Below are positions 1 through 8,162 of a DNA stretch of 64,000 nucleotides, one piece after another (within the stretch, counting starts at the first letter, position 1; each line of letters opens with the position of its first letter). The stretch is from NCBI GenBank assembly GCA_964521625.1, contig CAZFSM010000015.1, forward strand, positions 1 through 64,000. Direction: 5' to 3'. The position numbers were made by a program, and so were the translations under genes. The DNA is from UBA1444 sp964521625. Lineage in GTDB: Bacteria > Bacillota > Negativicutes > UBA1444. The notes below the pieces were generated by a model that saw nothing but the letters and a program-made list of their open reading frames with translations, searched no databases and was not told the DNA's origin.

Positions 1-290
1 AAGAATGTGCAATTTTTAATCGGCATTTTTATGCAAAATCATATCGGCATTGACATCATGCGAGAAATCCGCCGCAGAACGAGGGTGGTGGGAAGTTTTC
101 CAGACGGGAAATCGGCTTTGAAGCTGGTAGGAGCCAGGCTTCGTCATATTACGACAACCAGTTGGGGGACGAAGCGACATTTGAATATGGCACTGCTCCA
201 GGAAAAACAGGCCGATGGCGTATCCGAAGCTATCTGAGGCCTACGCAGGAGCCCATCCACAAATTTGCACAAAAATCTTGACACTACCTG
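1..290 (+). mobile_element. Right end of a decayed IS256-family insertion sequence
   Basis: Residues read from about base 55 to the stop at 235-237 match the C-terminus of IS256/MULE-type transposases: an IRRRTRVVGSFPDGKSAL block, then ARLRH and WGTKRHLNM. The reading frame left of base 55 does not continue the family sequence, so the copy is truncated or frameshifted there, or its rest lies outside the window. After the stop, bases 258-288 (a GCACAAAAATCTTGACACTAC core) resemble the terminal inverted repeat of this family, which would put the element's right boundary near base 288. The DDE catalytic residues are not present, so this piece is not active alone. Confidence 0.7.
55..237 (+). pseudogene. 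IS256-family transposase, C-terminal fragment
   Basis: About 60 codons of transposase C-terminus, recognisable by the arginine-rich REIRRRTRVVG block and the WGTKRHLNMALL end. The apparent start codons upstream are fortuitous because the sequence before residue REIRRR is not transposase-like. No catalytic DDE triad lies in this piece. It is a remnant and not a functional gene. Confidence 0.65.
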
Positions 291-603
291 AATAAATTTT
301 AATTTTACAGCATTTCAAGGTTGCTGTCTTGAAATAAAAAATTCGACTGTTGAAAATAAACCACTGCGTCGATCCAACACAATTAACATCTAAATTGTTC
401 GTCGATAAATTTTAGTGTAACATTTTTCACCAATTTCTTTCATTTTTTCTCATCGCTCGCTCATTTCGTAGCATTGTCACAAAACACCAAACACACTTGC
501 TATTTCGTCTATTGGTTTTGCTATAGATTTTGTTGCCAGAGACTGCTAAGATAACAACGTCGTCCACAATTCATTATAATTATTAATAAGAGGTGTAAAT
601 TCA
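291..603. other. AT-rich intergenic stretch
   Basis: No gene of convincing length was found here. The stretch is AT-rich and probably carries the promoter of the small gene at 604. A weak candidate is TTGCTA (497-502) and TATAGA (522-527), but their 19-base spacing is long. Nothing else stands out. Confidence 0.4.
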
Positions 604-759
604 ATGGAAAAAAGCTTACTTCTGGCCCGAATCAGCAAGCTGGCCGCTTTGGCGCACAGCGAAGACCTCTCAGCTTACTCGCTCTCCGAGCAGGCAATCA
701 ACGAAATCAAAGCCACGCTGGAAACTTTGACGGAAGAATACGTAGCAACCTACTGCTAA
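604..759 (+). CDS. Small hypothetical protein, 51 aa
   Basis: Not a family I recognise. The ORF has a good ribosome site (AAGAGGTG at 589-596, eight bases before the ATG) and is followed directly by a strong hairpin terminator at 777-810, so it looks like a stand-alone expressed small gene. The predicted peptide is acidic and helical: Leu/Ala-rich at the front (residues 5-17), then Ser/Glu-rich, ending in TYC. There is no signal peptide or membrane segment. It was judged real from the RBS plus terminator pair, not from homology. Confidence 0.55.
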   Translation: MEKSLLLARISKLAALAHSEDLSAYSLSEQAINEIKATLETLTEEYVATYC

Positions 760-776
760 TCCCGTCGCAAAAGCAA

Positions 777-810
777 GAGCGCATCGTGAAATTCACGATG
801 CGCTCTTTTT
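777..810. terminator. Bidirectional rho-independent terminator
   Basis: A perfect 12-bp stem (777-788 with 794-805) closes a 5-base loop and is followed by TTTTT on the + strand. It sits between the convergent small gene (ends 759) and the aminotransferase (ends 809 on the minus strand) and can serve both. Confidence 0.85.
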
Positions 811-1996
811 ATTTGTCCATGTTTTGAATCACTGCCGCCAATCGTTTTATCCCCTCACGAATCCGCTCTTCCGGCATGTTGGAATAATTGAGCCGCAGGG
901 TATTTTCCACCCCGCCATTCGGAAAAAATGCATCACCTGGCACAAAGGCCACTTCCTGCTTAAGACATTCTTTTAACAATTCTACCGCTTTGATATGCTC
1001 CGGTAACGTAACCCACAAAAACAGGCCTCCCTGTGGCCGGGTAAAACTGACCCCCTCTGGCATCATTGTTTCCAGTGCTTCCACCATCGCATTACGCCGC
1101 TTGCGGTACAAATCAGTCAAGTTCAACAAGTTTGCTTCGAAATCAAATCGTTCCATGAACAGATTGATTTCCATCTGATTACGCAACGACGTGCACAGGT
1201 CGGCCCCTTGTTTGATCAACACATACTTTTCAATCACGGCCGGAGCAGCTACCAACCAGCCGATCCGCATGCCAGGGCAAAAAGTTTTGGAAAATGTGCC
1301 GGTGCCGATGACCAGGTGATCGTGATCCATCGATTTGATCGAAGGTAAGATTTCTCCTTCAAATCGCAACTCACCATACGGATTATCTTCAATCACTGCT
1401 ACGCCATAACGACTGACAGTTTCTATGAAGCGGCGGCGACGATCTAACGACCAGGTGCGCCCGGTCGGGTTCTGAAAGTCGGGAATCACATAGACCAACT
1501 TTACTTTGTCTGTTGTAGCCAAAATCCGGTCCAGATCTTCAATAATCATTCCATCATCATCCGTCGGCACCGAAACAAATCTCGGCTGATAAGCCCGAAA
1601 TGCGCTGATTGCCGCTAAATAGGTCGGGCTTTCGCAGAGAACAACATCATCGCAATCCAAAAATAGCTTGCCGGTAAAGTCCAGTGCTTGCTGCGAACCC
1701 GAGGTAATCATAATTTCCGACGCGCTGGCCTGCGTATGAAACTTGCGTCCAATCCGGTCGGCTATTTTTAGCCGCAACGGTTCATGCCCCTCGGTCGTCG
1801 AATACTGCAGCGCGGCCCGACCCGATTCTGCCAATATCTGCTGCGAAATTTGCTTCATCTGCTCCACTGGAAATAATTCCGGCGCTGGTAATCCGCCAGC
1901 AAAAGAAATCACTTCAGCCCGCTGAGTTATTTTTAGAATTTCACGAATGTCCGATGCCCGCAACGAACCAATCCTACTGGCAAATTTCAAGTTCAT
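809..1996 (-). CDS. PLP-dependent class I/II aminotransferase (LysN/AAT-like)
   Basis: A 395-residue fold-type I PLP enzyme of the group that includes 2-aminoadipate and aromatic/branched-chain aminotransferases. It shows the SFAGGLPAPELFP N-terminal block, the SGSQQALDF phosphate-binding turn, the DFQNPTGR motif, an EDNPYGELRF segment and the Schiff-base lysine in GTFSKTFCPGMRIGW. There is no N-terminal helix-turn-helix, unlike the related MocR protein encoded at 3128. Its ATG overlaps the azlD stop (ATGA), so it is cotranscribed with azlCD. This fits a role in branched-chain or related amino-acid turnover. The exact substrate cannot be read from sequence. Confidence 0.88.
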   Translation of the reverse strand: MNLKFASRIGSLRASDIREILKITQRAEVISFAGGLPAPELFPVEQMKQISQQILAESGRAALQYSTTEGHEPLRLKIADRIGRKFHTQASASEIMITSGSQQALDFTGKLFLDCDDVVLCESPTYLAAISAFRAYQPRFVSVPTDDDGMIIEDLDRILATTDKVKLVYVIPDFQNPTGRTWSLDRRRRFIETVSRYGVAVIEDNPYGELRFEGEILPSIKSMDHDHLVIGTGTFSKTFCPGMRIGWLVAAPAVIEKYVLIKQGADLCTSLRNQMEINLFMERFDFEANLLNLTDLYRKRRNAMVEALETMMPEGVSFTRPQGGLFLWVTLPEHIKAVELLKECLKQEVAFVPGDAFFPNGGVENTLRLNYSNMPEERIREGIKRLAAVIQNMDK

Positions 1997-2322
1997 CCCC
2001 CTATCCCTCCCATTCGCAAAATTAACATTACGGCCATGCCCGAACCCATTGTCACTGCCGGATGTTGCCGCCGCCAGGCCATAAAAGCCGCCACCGCTCC
2101 GGCCAGCAGGTAATGATTGTCCGGGCTAAGCTGCAAATACCCTTGCGGCGCCAATAATGCCGGGGCGATCAACGCAGTAAGCATCGCTGTCGGAACATGC
2201 TTGAGCAAGCGAACCAACCAAGTTGGCACGCCGGTGCGGTCAAGCAGTAGCGGACTGGCAAAACGGGTAAAGAAAGTTGCCGCCGCCATACATAAAATTG
2301 TCATCACCTCTTCAGCGCGCAT
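1993..2322 (-). CDS. azlD: AzlD-type branched-chain amino-acid exporter small subunit
   Basis: A 109-residue, four-helix membrane protein of the AzlD family, partner of AzlC in export of branched-chain amino acids and analogues. It has the family-typical FFTRFASPLLL, then LVRLLKHVPTAMLTALIAPALL and a final hydrophobic helix. The ATG at 2322 lies inside the end of azlC (11-base overlap) with GGGGGAG six bases upstream, which supports this start. It overlaps the following aminotransferase gene by four bases. The operon order is azlC-azlD-aminotransferase. Confidence 0.9.
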   Translation of the reverse strand: MRAEEVMTILCMAAATFFTRFASPLLLDRTGVPTWLVRLLKHVPTAMLTALIAPALLAPQGYLQLSPDNHYLLAGAVAAFMAWRRQHPAVTMGSGMAVMLILRMGGIGG

Positions 2323-3007
2323 CGACTTCTCCCCCTTCCAACCAGGCGCCTACCCCTACCGAGATTAAGCAGGCCAAAATAATGTACCACTTACCGGGAA
2401 TCAGCAGCGCTGCCGCCACGCTTATCAAAGTTGAAGCCAGGCAGACCAGCAGACTAGTCCGATCAGTCAGGCGGGGAATCAGCAACGCCAAAAAAGTCGC
2501 CGGCATTGCAAAATCCAGTCCCCATGAAAGCGGATCGCTAATGTAACTGCCCAAGCCAACTCCAAGCACGGTGGAAACCGCCCAGGTGACATACCCGGTT
2601 GCATTGCAGCCGAAATGATAATCCCGGCTATAGCCAACCGCTTGCGCCCTGCTGATGGCTACGGCGTAGGTTTCATCCGCCATCCCGAAACAAAGAAACG
2701 CTTTCCATGCCAACGGCAATTTCTCCATATATGGCGCCAGTGATGCCCCCATCAGCAGATGGCGCAAATTGATCAACAACGTCGTAAGGCTGATCATGAA
2801 AAGGCCCGCCCCGGCGGCAAACATCGGCAGGCTGATAAACTGGGCAGCACCGGCAAAAACAGTCAAAGACATCAATATGGTTTCCCCCGGCGTCAGGCCC
2901 ATCGATTGGGCAAAAATCCCATAAGCCAATCCGAACGGAAATACGCCCAACATCAATGGCAACGTATCACGAATTCCAGCGCGAAATTCACCAACATTTG
3001 CAACCAT
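2312..3007 (-). CDS. azlC: AzlC-family branched-chain amino-acid exporter large subunit
   Basis: About 231 residues with the AzlC hallmarks: FRAGIRDTLPLMLGVFPFGLAYG at the front, five or more hydrophobic helices, and the NLRHLLMGASLAPY loop. AzlC with AzlD forms an inner-membrane exporter. Start: an ATG at 3013 is only three bases after GAGG, while the ATG at 3007 has proper spacing and is preferred. It is transcribed divergently from the MocR-type regulator at 3128, which likely controls it. Confidence 0.9.
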   Translation of the reverse strand: MVANVGEFRAGIRDTLPLMLGVFPFGLAYGIFAQSMGLTPGETILMSLTVFAGAAQFISLPMFAAGAGLFMISLTTLLINLRHLLMGASLAPYMEKLPLAWKAFLCFGMADETYAVAISRAQAVGYSRDYHFGCNATGYVTWAVSTVLGVGLGSYISDPLSWGLDFAMPATFLALLIPRLTDRTSLLVCLASTLISVAAALLIPGKWYIILACLISVGVGAWLEGGEVDAR

Positions 3008-3070
3008 GTTCATCCGCCTCTCTGATCACTTTGATTTCCTTTATCTTATCCGGCAGGATTTTTCTTGTGA

Positions 3071-3102
3071 ATATCCAATATATTATCATCAAGATACCAA
3101 TT
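3071..3102. promoter_or_regulatory. Candidate MocR operator: direct repeats
   Basis: Two similar direct repeats, ATATCCAAT (3071-3079) and ATACCAATT (3094-3102), are spaced about two helical turns apart in the divergent promoter region between azlC and the MocR gene. MocR/GabR-type regulators are known to bind ATACCA-like direct repeats. That the neighbouring regulator binds here is inference. Confidence 0.35.
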
Positions 3103-3127
3103 TGACGATTTGGAGGGTAAATCAACA

Positions 3128-4639
3128 ATGGATATTACCAAAATGTTGAGCGGCATCCGGTTGAACTCTGCACTGGCAACACCGCTTTACCTGCAGATCG
3201 CCACTGTATTATCGTCTAAAATCAGCAACTTCACGATCCCTTCGGGCACAAAATTGCCACCGGAACGGGAATTGGCACGCCTTTTGAGCGTCAGCCGAAC
3301 TACGGTAATCAACGCATATAGCCTGCTTGAAGAACACGGATTGGTATCTACAAAAGTCGGCAGTGGCACTTTTGTCAGCGTCTGCTCTGCAGCAAATCCG
3401 CAACAACCTTTGCTCATGCCTTGGGAACAGCTTTTTACTCCAGGTTACAAGGCGCCTTTGTCTTCGATCATGCGTTCTATTATCGCCTCTCCCACCGCCG
3501 GCGACACCATCTCAATGGCCGCAGGCATGCCTGATCCCGCTTTCTATCCGCTACATCTGATTCAATCTGCATTGGATATGAAAAAACGCCCTTGCGAACT
3601 GGCTGATTTCGGCCTGATTGCCACTGAAGGATATTTACCGCTACGCTGTTCACTCGCAACCTGGCAAACCCGACTCGGCAACCCGGCAACGCCTGATCAA
3701 CTGTTGATCGTATCCGGTTCGCAACAAGGCCTTTATTTACTAGTCAAATCTTTCATCGAACCGCGCGATTACGCTATCGTCGAATCACCGACCTATCTGG
3801 GCGCTATACAGTTGCTGGAGGCCTCCGGCGCCAGGTTATTGACATTACCGCCAGGTAACAAACTCGATTTTGCTATGTTCGAAGATTATCTGATCCGGTA
3901 CCGCCCCAAGCTGTTTTATACCATGTCCTCATACAAAAACCCGACCGGGCAGGTGATGGATCTTAATGAAAGACAAGAACTGATTCGCCTTGCCGCGCGA
4001 CACCGGCTCACCATTATTGAGGATGACCCGTATAGTCTGCTTCATTTCGGCGCACCGCCTCCCCCCTCACTAAAGCAGCTGGACAGCTATGGCGGCATCA
4101 TTCAACTGGGCACCTTTTCTAAAATTCTGTTCCCGGGATTACGAACCGGCTGGGTTCATGCGGCGCCGCCAGTCATTAACCGACTGGCCCAGGAAAAACA
4201 GTATGTCGATCTACATAGTCACAACCTGGCCCAAATGATCATCAACACCGCGCTTGAAGAAAACAGTCTGCCGCTTCATCTGGCTATGGTGCGTCGCGAG
4301 TATAAGAATCGGCGCAATGCAATGGCTGCGGCGATTAAAAAACATTGCGGCTCGTCTCTGAAGTTCGATTTACCCGAAGGCGGCTTATACATTTGGGGGC
4401 GCTTGCCAGCGACGATCGCTCCAACCGAATTGCTTCGACGCGCCGCGCCCCTGGGAATTTCTTTTGTTCCAGGCGATGCCTTTTACGCGCACGGTTCTGT
4501 CAGTCATGAAATCCGGCTATGTTATGCCACGCATGACGAGGAACGCCTTAGCGAAGGTATCCGCCGACTGGCCAAAGCACTAAGCCACTTTTCGCTAGAA
4601 AGGCCGATTCCTGCCATCGCCGGGCACCCAATCATTTAA
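3128..4639 (+). CDS. MocR/GabR-family transcriptional regulator (GntR HTH fused to aminotransferase)
   Basis: 503 residues. An N-terminal winged helix of GntR type (TPLYLQIATVL, KLPPERELARLLSVSRTTV, GSGTFV, residues about 15-85) is followed by a full aminotransferase-like domain with SGSQQGLYL, SYKNPTGQV, EDDPYSLLHF and the PLP lysine in GTFSKILFPGLRTGW. Such proteins sense PLP or an amino-acid aldimine. A TTG at 3110 overlaps the GGAGGG ribosome site, so the ATG at 3128 (ten bases after it) is the likely start. It is divergent from azlCD-aminotransferase, whose last enzyme is a paralogue of its effector domain. It probably regulates that operon (inference). Confidence 0.88.
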   Translation: MDITKMLSGIRLNSALATPLYLQIATVLSSKISNFTIPSGTKLPPERELARLLSVSRTTVINAYSLLEEHGLVSTKVGSGTFVSVCSAANPQQPLLMPWEQLFTPGYKAPLSSIMRSIIASPTAGDTISMAAGMPDPAFYPLHLIQSALDMKKRPCELADFGLIATEGYLPLRCSLATWQTRLGNPATPDQLLIVSGSQQGLYLLVKSFIEPRDYAIVESPTYLGAIQLLEASGARLLTLPPGNKLDFAMFEDYLIRYRPKLFYTMSSYKNPTGQVMDLNERQELIRLAARHRLTIIEDDPYSLLHFGAPPPPSLKQLDSYGGIIQLGTFSKILFPGLRTGWVHAAPPVINRLAQEKQYVDLHSHNLAQMIINTALEENSLPLHLAMVRREYKNRRNAMAAAIKKHCGSSLKFDLPEGGLYIWGRLPATIAPTELLRRAAPLGISFVPGDAFYAHGSVSHEIRLCYATHDEERLSEGIRRLAKALSHFSLERPIPAIAGHPII

Positions 4640-4681
4640 TGCCACTTTGGTAAAATGAATAAAAGAAGGATTGTGAAACGA

Positions 4682-4724
4682 GTAGAGGGACGCATGAAGG
4701 TGTTACACTCATGCGTCCCTCTAC
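4682..4724. terminator. Perfect 16-bp inverted repeat between convergent genes
   Basis: The arms 4682-4697 and 4709-4724 are perfectly complementary around an 11-base loop. It lies between the MocR gene (ends 4639, +) and the FAH gene (ends 4751, -). The T-run on either side is weak, but position and stem strength suggest a shared terminator. Confidence 0.7.
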
Positions 4725-4750
4725 CATTATTTAGTGATTTTTCAGTTGGC

Positions 4751-5653
4751 TTAGCCGACCGTGTTCCTCAGAACACCCAGTTCGCCAACTGACAATTCCA
4801 TTTGGTCGCCCTTACTCAGAAAACGGGGCGGAGTAAATCCCACGCCCACGCCTGCAGGCGTTCCTGTGGCAATAATATCGCCTGGCTCCAACGTCAACCC
4901 GGCCGATATCGTGGAAATTAATTCGGAAATTTTAAAAACCAGTTCCTTGGTATTGGAGTTCTGACGAATTTCTCCGTTGACTTTTAGTGAAATAGGCAAG
5001 TTTTCAGCATCAGCTACCGCGCTCTTGTGAACCAGGTACGGGCCCATTGGCGCAAAAGTGTCGAGTCCTTTGCCGCGCATCCATTGTGCATGAATTTTTT
5101 GCAAATCCCTTGCTGTAACATCATTAATGATTGTATAGCCAAAGATATAATCCATCGCCTGCTCACGGGAAATATAGGTTCCCTTTTTACCGATAACCAC
5201 CGCTAATTCCACTTCATAGTCCAGTTCCTTGGTGACTTGACTGTGGCTGTTGATGATGTCGTTGGGGCCGATGACCGTGGTCGGCGGTTTGGAAAAAATG
5301 ACCGGGTTTTTAGGCACCGCTACATTGGCGTCTTTCGTCTTGTCGAATTCCAAAGCATGTTCTACATAGTTTTTACCGATACAAAAAATATTCTTGCGCG
5401 GGCGAGGAATCGGAGCAAGTATACGGACATCCGACACTTTGATCTTGGGGCAATTCGCCGCTTGTTCCAGCAGTTTACCAACAGTATTGATCGCTTGCGG
5501 TCCCATATCCAGCAATTCCAGCATCGTGTTCGGCAGCGTCTTGGTTTTCAGGCATTGTTGCTCTGCCTCAACCAAAGGTATGATCGAATCCTTGTCCGGC
5601 GTCAAGACCCCGATAGAAACCGTCCCATTTTTTTCATAAGTTGCGAAATACAT
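4751..5653 (-). CDS. Fumarylacetoacetate hydrolase (FAH) family protein
   Basis: 300 residues. An N-terminal segment of about 75 residues precedes the FAH fold, with KNIFCIGKNYVEHALEF, the metal-binding LDYEVELAVVIG, the GYTIINDVTARD motif and the GDIIATGTPAGVG C-terminal signature. Family members hydrolyse or decarboxylate acylpyruvates and hydroxylated dienoates, or tautomerise oxaloacetate. The substrate here is unknown. AGGAGG lies eight bases before the ATG. It is third in an apparent operon with a GntR regulator (7217-7915) and a DASS-type carboxylate transporter (5702-7105), so the substrate is probably an imported dicarboxylate or keto acid (inference). Confidence 0.85.
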   Translation of the reverse strand: MYFATYEKNGTVSIGVLTPDKDSIIPLVEAEQQCLKTKTLPNTMLELLDMGPQAINTVGKLLEQAANCPKIKVSDVRILAPIPRPRKNIFCIGKNYVEHALEFDKTKDANVAVPKNPVIFSKPPTTVIGPNDIINSHSQVTKELDYEVELAVVIGKKGTYISREQAMDYIFGYTIINDVTARDLQKIHAQWMRGKGLDTFAPMGPYLVHKSAVADAENLPISLKVNGEIRQNSNTKELVFKISELISTISAGLTLEPGDIIATGTPAGVGVGFTPPRFLSKGDQMELSVGELGVLRNTVG

Positions 5654-5701
5654 AATCCATTCCTCCTGCTTTCTTGTTCAATTTTATTTTTTACTGTTTG
5701 T

Positions 5702-7105
5702 CTACCACAGCCCCAATACTTTCCACCAAATGGAACCGACCCCGATCCAGATGACCATGTGAACAATCGAAATCCAAAATCCGATCTTCCACCATGTTTT
5801 GACGTCGGTGTGCCCGGCGCCGAAGAAAATCGGCGAAGGTCCTGAAGCATAATGAGTTAGGCAGCCACAGAGACTGGATATAAACCCCAGCGACAAAACT
5901 GTCATCGCAACAGGTGCGCCCGTTGCAATCGCAACGGCGGCCAATGCCGGGAACAACGCCGTAACATGCGCACTTAATCCAGCAAATGCATATTGGGTAT
6001 ACATATAAAGAATCATAATCAATAGTAGCGCCACTGTCCAGGAATATCCCACCAGTGAAGCGCCAACAATCTTGGAAAACCAGGCGATAAAACCAAAGGA
6101 GTTGAGGAATCCGGCCAACGCAATAATACTCCCCATCCAGACCAACGTATCCCAGGCCCCTTTTTCCCCGATGACATCCTGCCAATCCAGTACATTGCCA
6201 ACGAGCATAATCGATACACCAATCATACCCACGACTGTCGGATCAATTTGGGTCCATTGCCCAGTAGCCCAAAGCAACAAAGAACTTATAAACACGAAGG
6301 TAAGGATTTTTTCGCTGGTTTTCATCGGCCCGAGTTGTTCCAGTTCTTTTTTTGCGATCAACTTGGCCTCAGGTGTTTCCTTGATCTCCGGCGGATAAAA
6401 TCGATAAAGCAAATAGGGTACCAATAATAAAGAAATAACCCCCGGCACAATGGAAGCTTTAATCCATAACAGCCAGTCAACCTGATAATTCAGGGTTTTT
6501 TGCGCCAATGCCACAACCAGTGTATTTCCAGCCTGCGATGTCATAAACATGGCTGACGTGACCATACTGACATGCGTTACCGACTGTATCAAAAAAGCGC
6601 CCATTTTTTTCGAACTTTCTCCCGGTTCTGAACCAAACGCGACCGCCAAGCTCTTGGCAATCGGAAAAATGATTCCGCCGCTTCGTGCGGTAACCGACGG
6701 TGTTGCCGGACTGATAATCAGGTCGCTGATTGCCAATGCATAAGCCAAGTTAAGCGTTCGATGCCCAATGGCATGCATGATGATAAAAGCAATTCGCCGC
6801 CCTAAACCAGTGTTGATAAATGCGCGCGAAAAAAGAAATGCCGATACAATAAGCCAGATTGTTGTGTTGCCAAATCCCGATAATACCTGGGCCGGGGTCA
6901 GGACTTTCAACACAGCTGCAATTGTCAGAGATACGAAACAGACAATCCCCATGGGTAAGGGTTGGAGAATGAGTCCCAGAATAGTTGCGGCAAAAATCGC
7001 AAATAGTCGCCACGCCTCCGGCTTCAGTCCGGCAGGAACCGGCAAAAACCAAATGATCCCGCCAACGGCCAATACCGCAATTCCTTTGATAAGTTTGGCG
7101 TTCAT
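5702..7105 (-). CDS. DASS/SLC13-family anion (di-/tricarboxylate) symporter
   Basis: 467-residue integral membrane protein with about 12 hydrophobic segments. DASS-family features include LIISPATPSVTARSGGIIFPI, an SNT-like GFGNTTIWLIVSAFLF early region and a late GCLTHYASGPSPIFFGAG motif. The family imports dicarboxylates, citrate or sulfate, usually with sodium. An ATG at 7120 overlaps the AGGAGGG ribosome site, so the start is the next ATG at 7105. A palindrome at 7146-7156 lies 41 bases upstream and matches one in front of the regulator gene. It probably feeds the FAH-family enzyme encoded just downstream. Confidence 0.88.
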   Translation of the reverse strand: MNAKLIKGIAVLAVGGIIWFLPVPAGLKPEAWRLFAIFAATILGLILQPLPMGIVCFVSLTIAAVLKVLTPAQVLSGFGNTTIWLIVSAFLFSRAFINTGLGRRIAFIIMHAIGHRTLNLAYALAISDLIISPATPSVTARSGGIIFPIAKSLAVAFGSEPGESSKKMGAFLIQSVTHVSMVTSAMFMTSQAGNTLVVALAQKTLNYQVDWLLWIKASIVPGVISLLLVPYLLYRFYPPEIKETPEAKLIAKKELEQLGPMKTSEKILTFVFISSLLLWATGQWTQIDPTVVGMIGVSIMLVGNVLDWQDVIGEKGAWDTLVWMGSIIALAGFLNSFGFIAWFSKIVGASLVGYSWTVALLLIMILYMYTQYAFAGLSAHVTALFPALAAVAIATGAPVAMTVLSLGFISSLCGCLTHYASGPSPIFFGAGHTDVKTWWKIGFWISIVHMVIWIGVGSIWWKVLGLW

Positions 7106-7145
7106 AGCTTCCCTCCTCATATATAACCGCTCCCCACTGTTCGGC

Positions 7146-7156
7146 TGGTAGTACCA
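7146..7156. promoter_or_regulatory. GntR/FadR-type operator copy 1 (TGGTAGTACCA)
   Basis: TGGT-N3-ACCA palindrome between the regulator gene and the transporter gene. With flanks, the shared sequence GCTGGT[A/C]GTACCACT recurs at 7963-7973. TGGT..ACCA half-sites are typical of FadR-subfamily GntR proteins. Confidence 0.65.
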
Positions 7157-7216
7157 CTGTAAATATTTTGATTTATTTCCTCTAACTCATCGCCCCCTAT
7201 TGTGACCGGCACTTAA

Positions 7217-7915
7217 TTACGCACGCAAATCCTTCTCAATACCACTCAAATGATGCAAAATAATTGTCTCCGCAGCCCGTGCATCGCCAGCCTTAATCGC
7301 AGCGACAAGTTTTTTATGTTCTTCATTGTATCTAGTATTACGGCCTGCCACCAGCAAACTGCGTTCTTTAACTTTTCGCCACAGACGCTTACCCATATTT
7401 TCGATGACAACGCTCATCAGTTTGTGAAGGACTTGGTTACGGGAAGCACGGGCAATCAACATATGCAATCGTTTGTCCTCTTCACCGGGGTGTTCACCGC
7501 AGGCAAGCCGGGCATCCATTTCTACCAGAATCTGCTCCATTTCAATTATATCCTGGGCGTCGGCACGCTTGGCCGCAAGCGCCGCAGTTTTTGCTTCCAC
7601 AACTTTGCGCGCTTCCATCAGTTCAAACGGACTGTCAAACAGTTCCGCATCGAAAGAATTAGCTGCCAGGTTTTGTATGGCATCAGCGCGAATAAAAGTC
7701 CCCCGCCCTTTTTTCACCTCAATCAAACCTAATACTTCAAGCACACTTAATGCTTCACGCAAACATTGCCTGCCGGTTCCAACTTCCTGTGAGAGCATTC
7801 GTTCCGAGGGCAGACGGTCCCCCGGCATGAGTTCCTGGTTGCGGATCATCGTAGAAATTTGCTCCACAATCTCTGTATAAGTGCGTACATGTTTTATTGG
7901 CATAAAACGGGGCAT
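7217..7915 (-). CDS. GntR-family (FadR subfamily) transcriptional regulator
   Basis: 232 residues. Winged-helix DNA-binding domain at residues about 8-75 (YTEIVEQISTMI, MPGDRLPSERMLSQEVGTGRQCLREALSVLE, KKGRGTFI), then an all-helical FCD-type effector domain with ARKVVEAKTAALAAKRA, the metal/ligand His in RLHMLIARASRN and a final HHLSGIEKDL helix. An in-frame start at 7948 is possible, but GAGGTG six bases before the ATG at 7915 favours the shorter form. First gene of the unit regulator-DASS transporter-FAH hydrolase. Matching palindromes upstream of this gene and of the transporter indicate autoregulation and pathway control by a carboxylate ligand (inference). Confidence 0.88.
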   Translation of the reverse strand: MPRFMPIKHVRTYTEIVEQISTMIRNQELMPGDRLPSERMLSQEVGTGRQCLREALSVLEVLGLIEVKKGRGTFIRADAIQNLAANSFDAELFDSPFELMEARKVVEAKTAALAAKRADAQDIIEMEQILVEMDARLACGEHPGEEDKRLHMLIARASRNQVLHKLMSVVIENMGKRLWRKVKERSLLVAGRNTRYNEEHKKLVAAIKAGDARAAETIILHHLSGIEKDLRA

Positions 7916-7962
7916 TTCATTCACCTCGTCAACTACATAGTGCAACACTTACGGTGGAACGC

Positions 7963-7973
7963 TGGTCGTACCA
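7963..7973. promoter_or_regulatory. GntR/FadR-type operator copy 2 (TGGTCGTACCA)
   Basis: Second TGGT-N3-ACCA palindrome, 48 bases upstream of the GntR start at 7915, with the same flanks as the copy at 7146-7156. Its position suggests autorepression. Confidence 0.65.
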
Positions 7974-8162
7974 CTCTATTTGTTTTTATTAATGTTCCTC
8001 ACCACATGTTATTATTCCTGCTAATGAAAAAATAAAAATGTTATTCTAAAATATCGCTAATCCAAGCGCAGTCTCAGGCCTATTTTGCCAAGCAAACTTG
8101 ACAAGTGCAGTCAATAGTTCCATTATTTAAGGACAGGAAAACAAATATCAAGAGGTGTAGCA

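Noticed and set aside
5237..5845. 202-codon + strand frame
   Set aside because: It spans the FAH gene, the gap and the end of the transporter gene on the other strand, with no ribosome site and low-quality composition.
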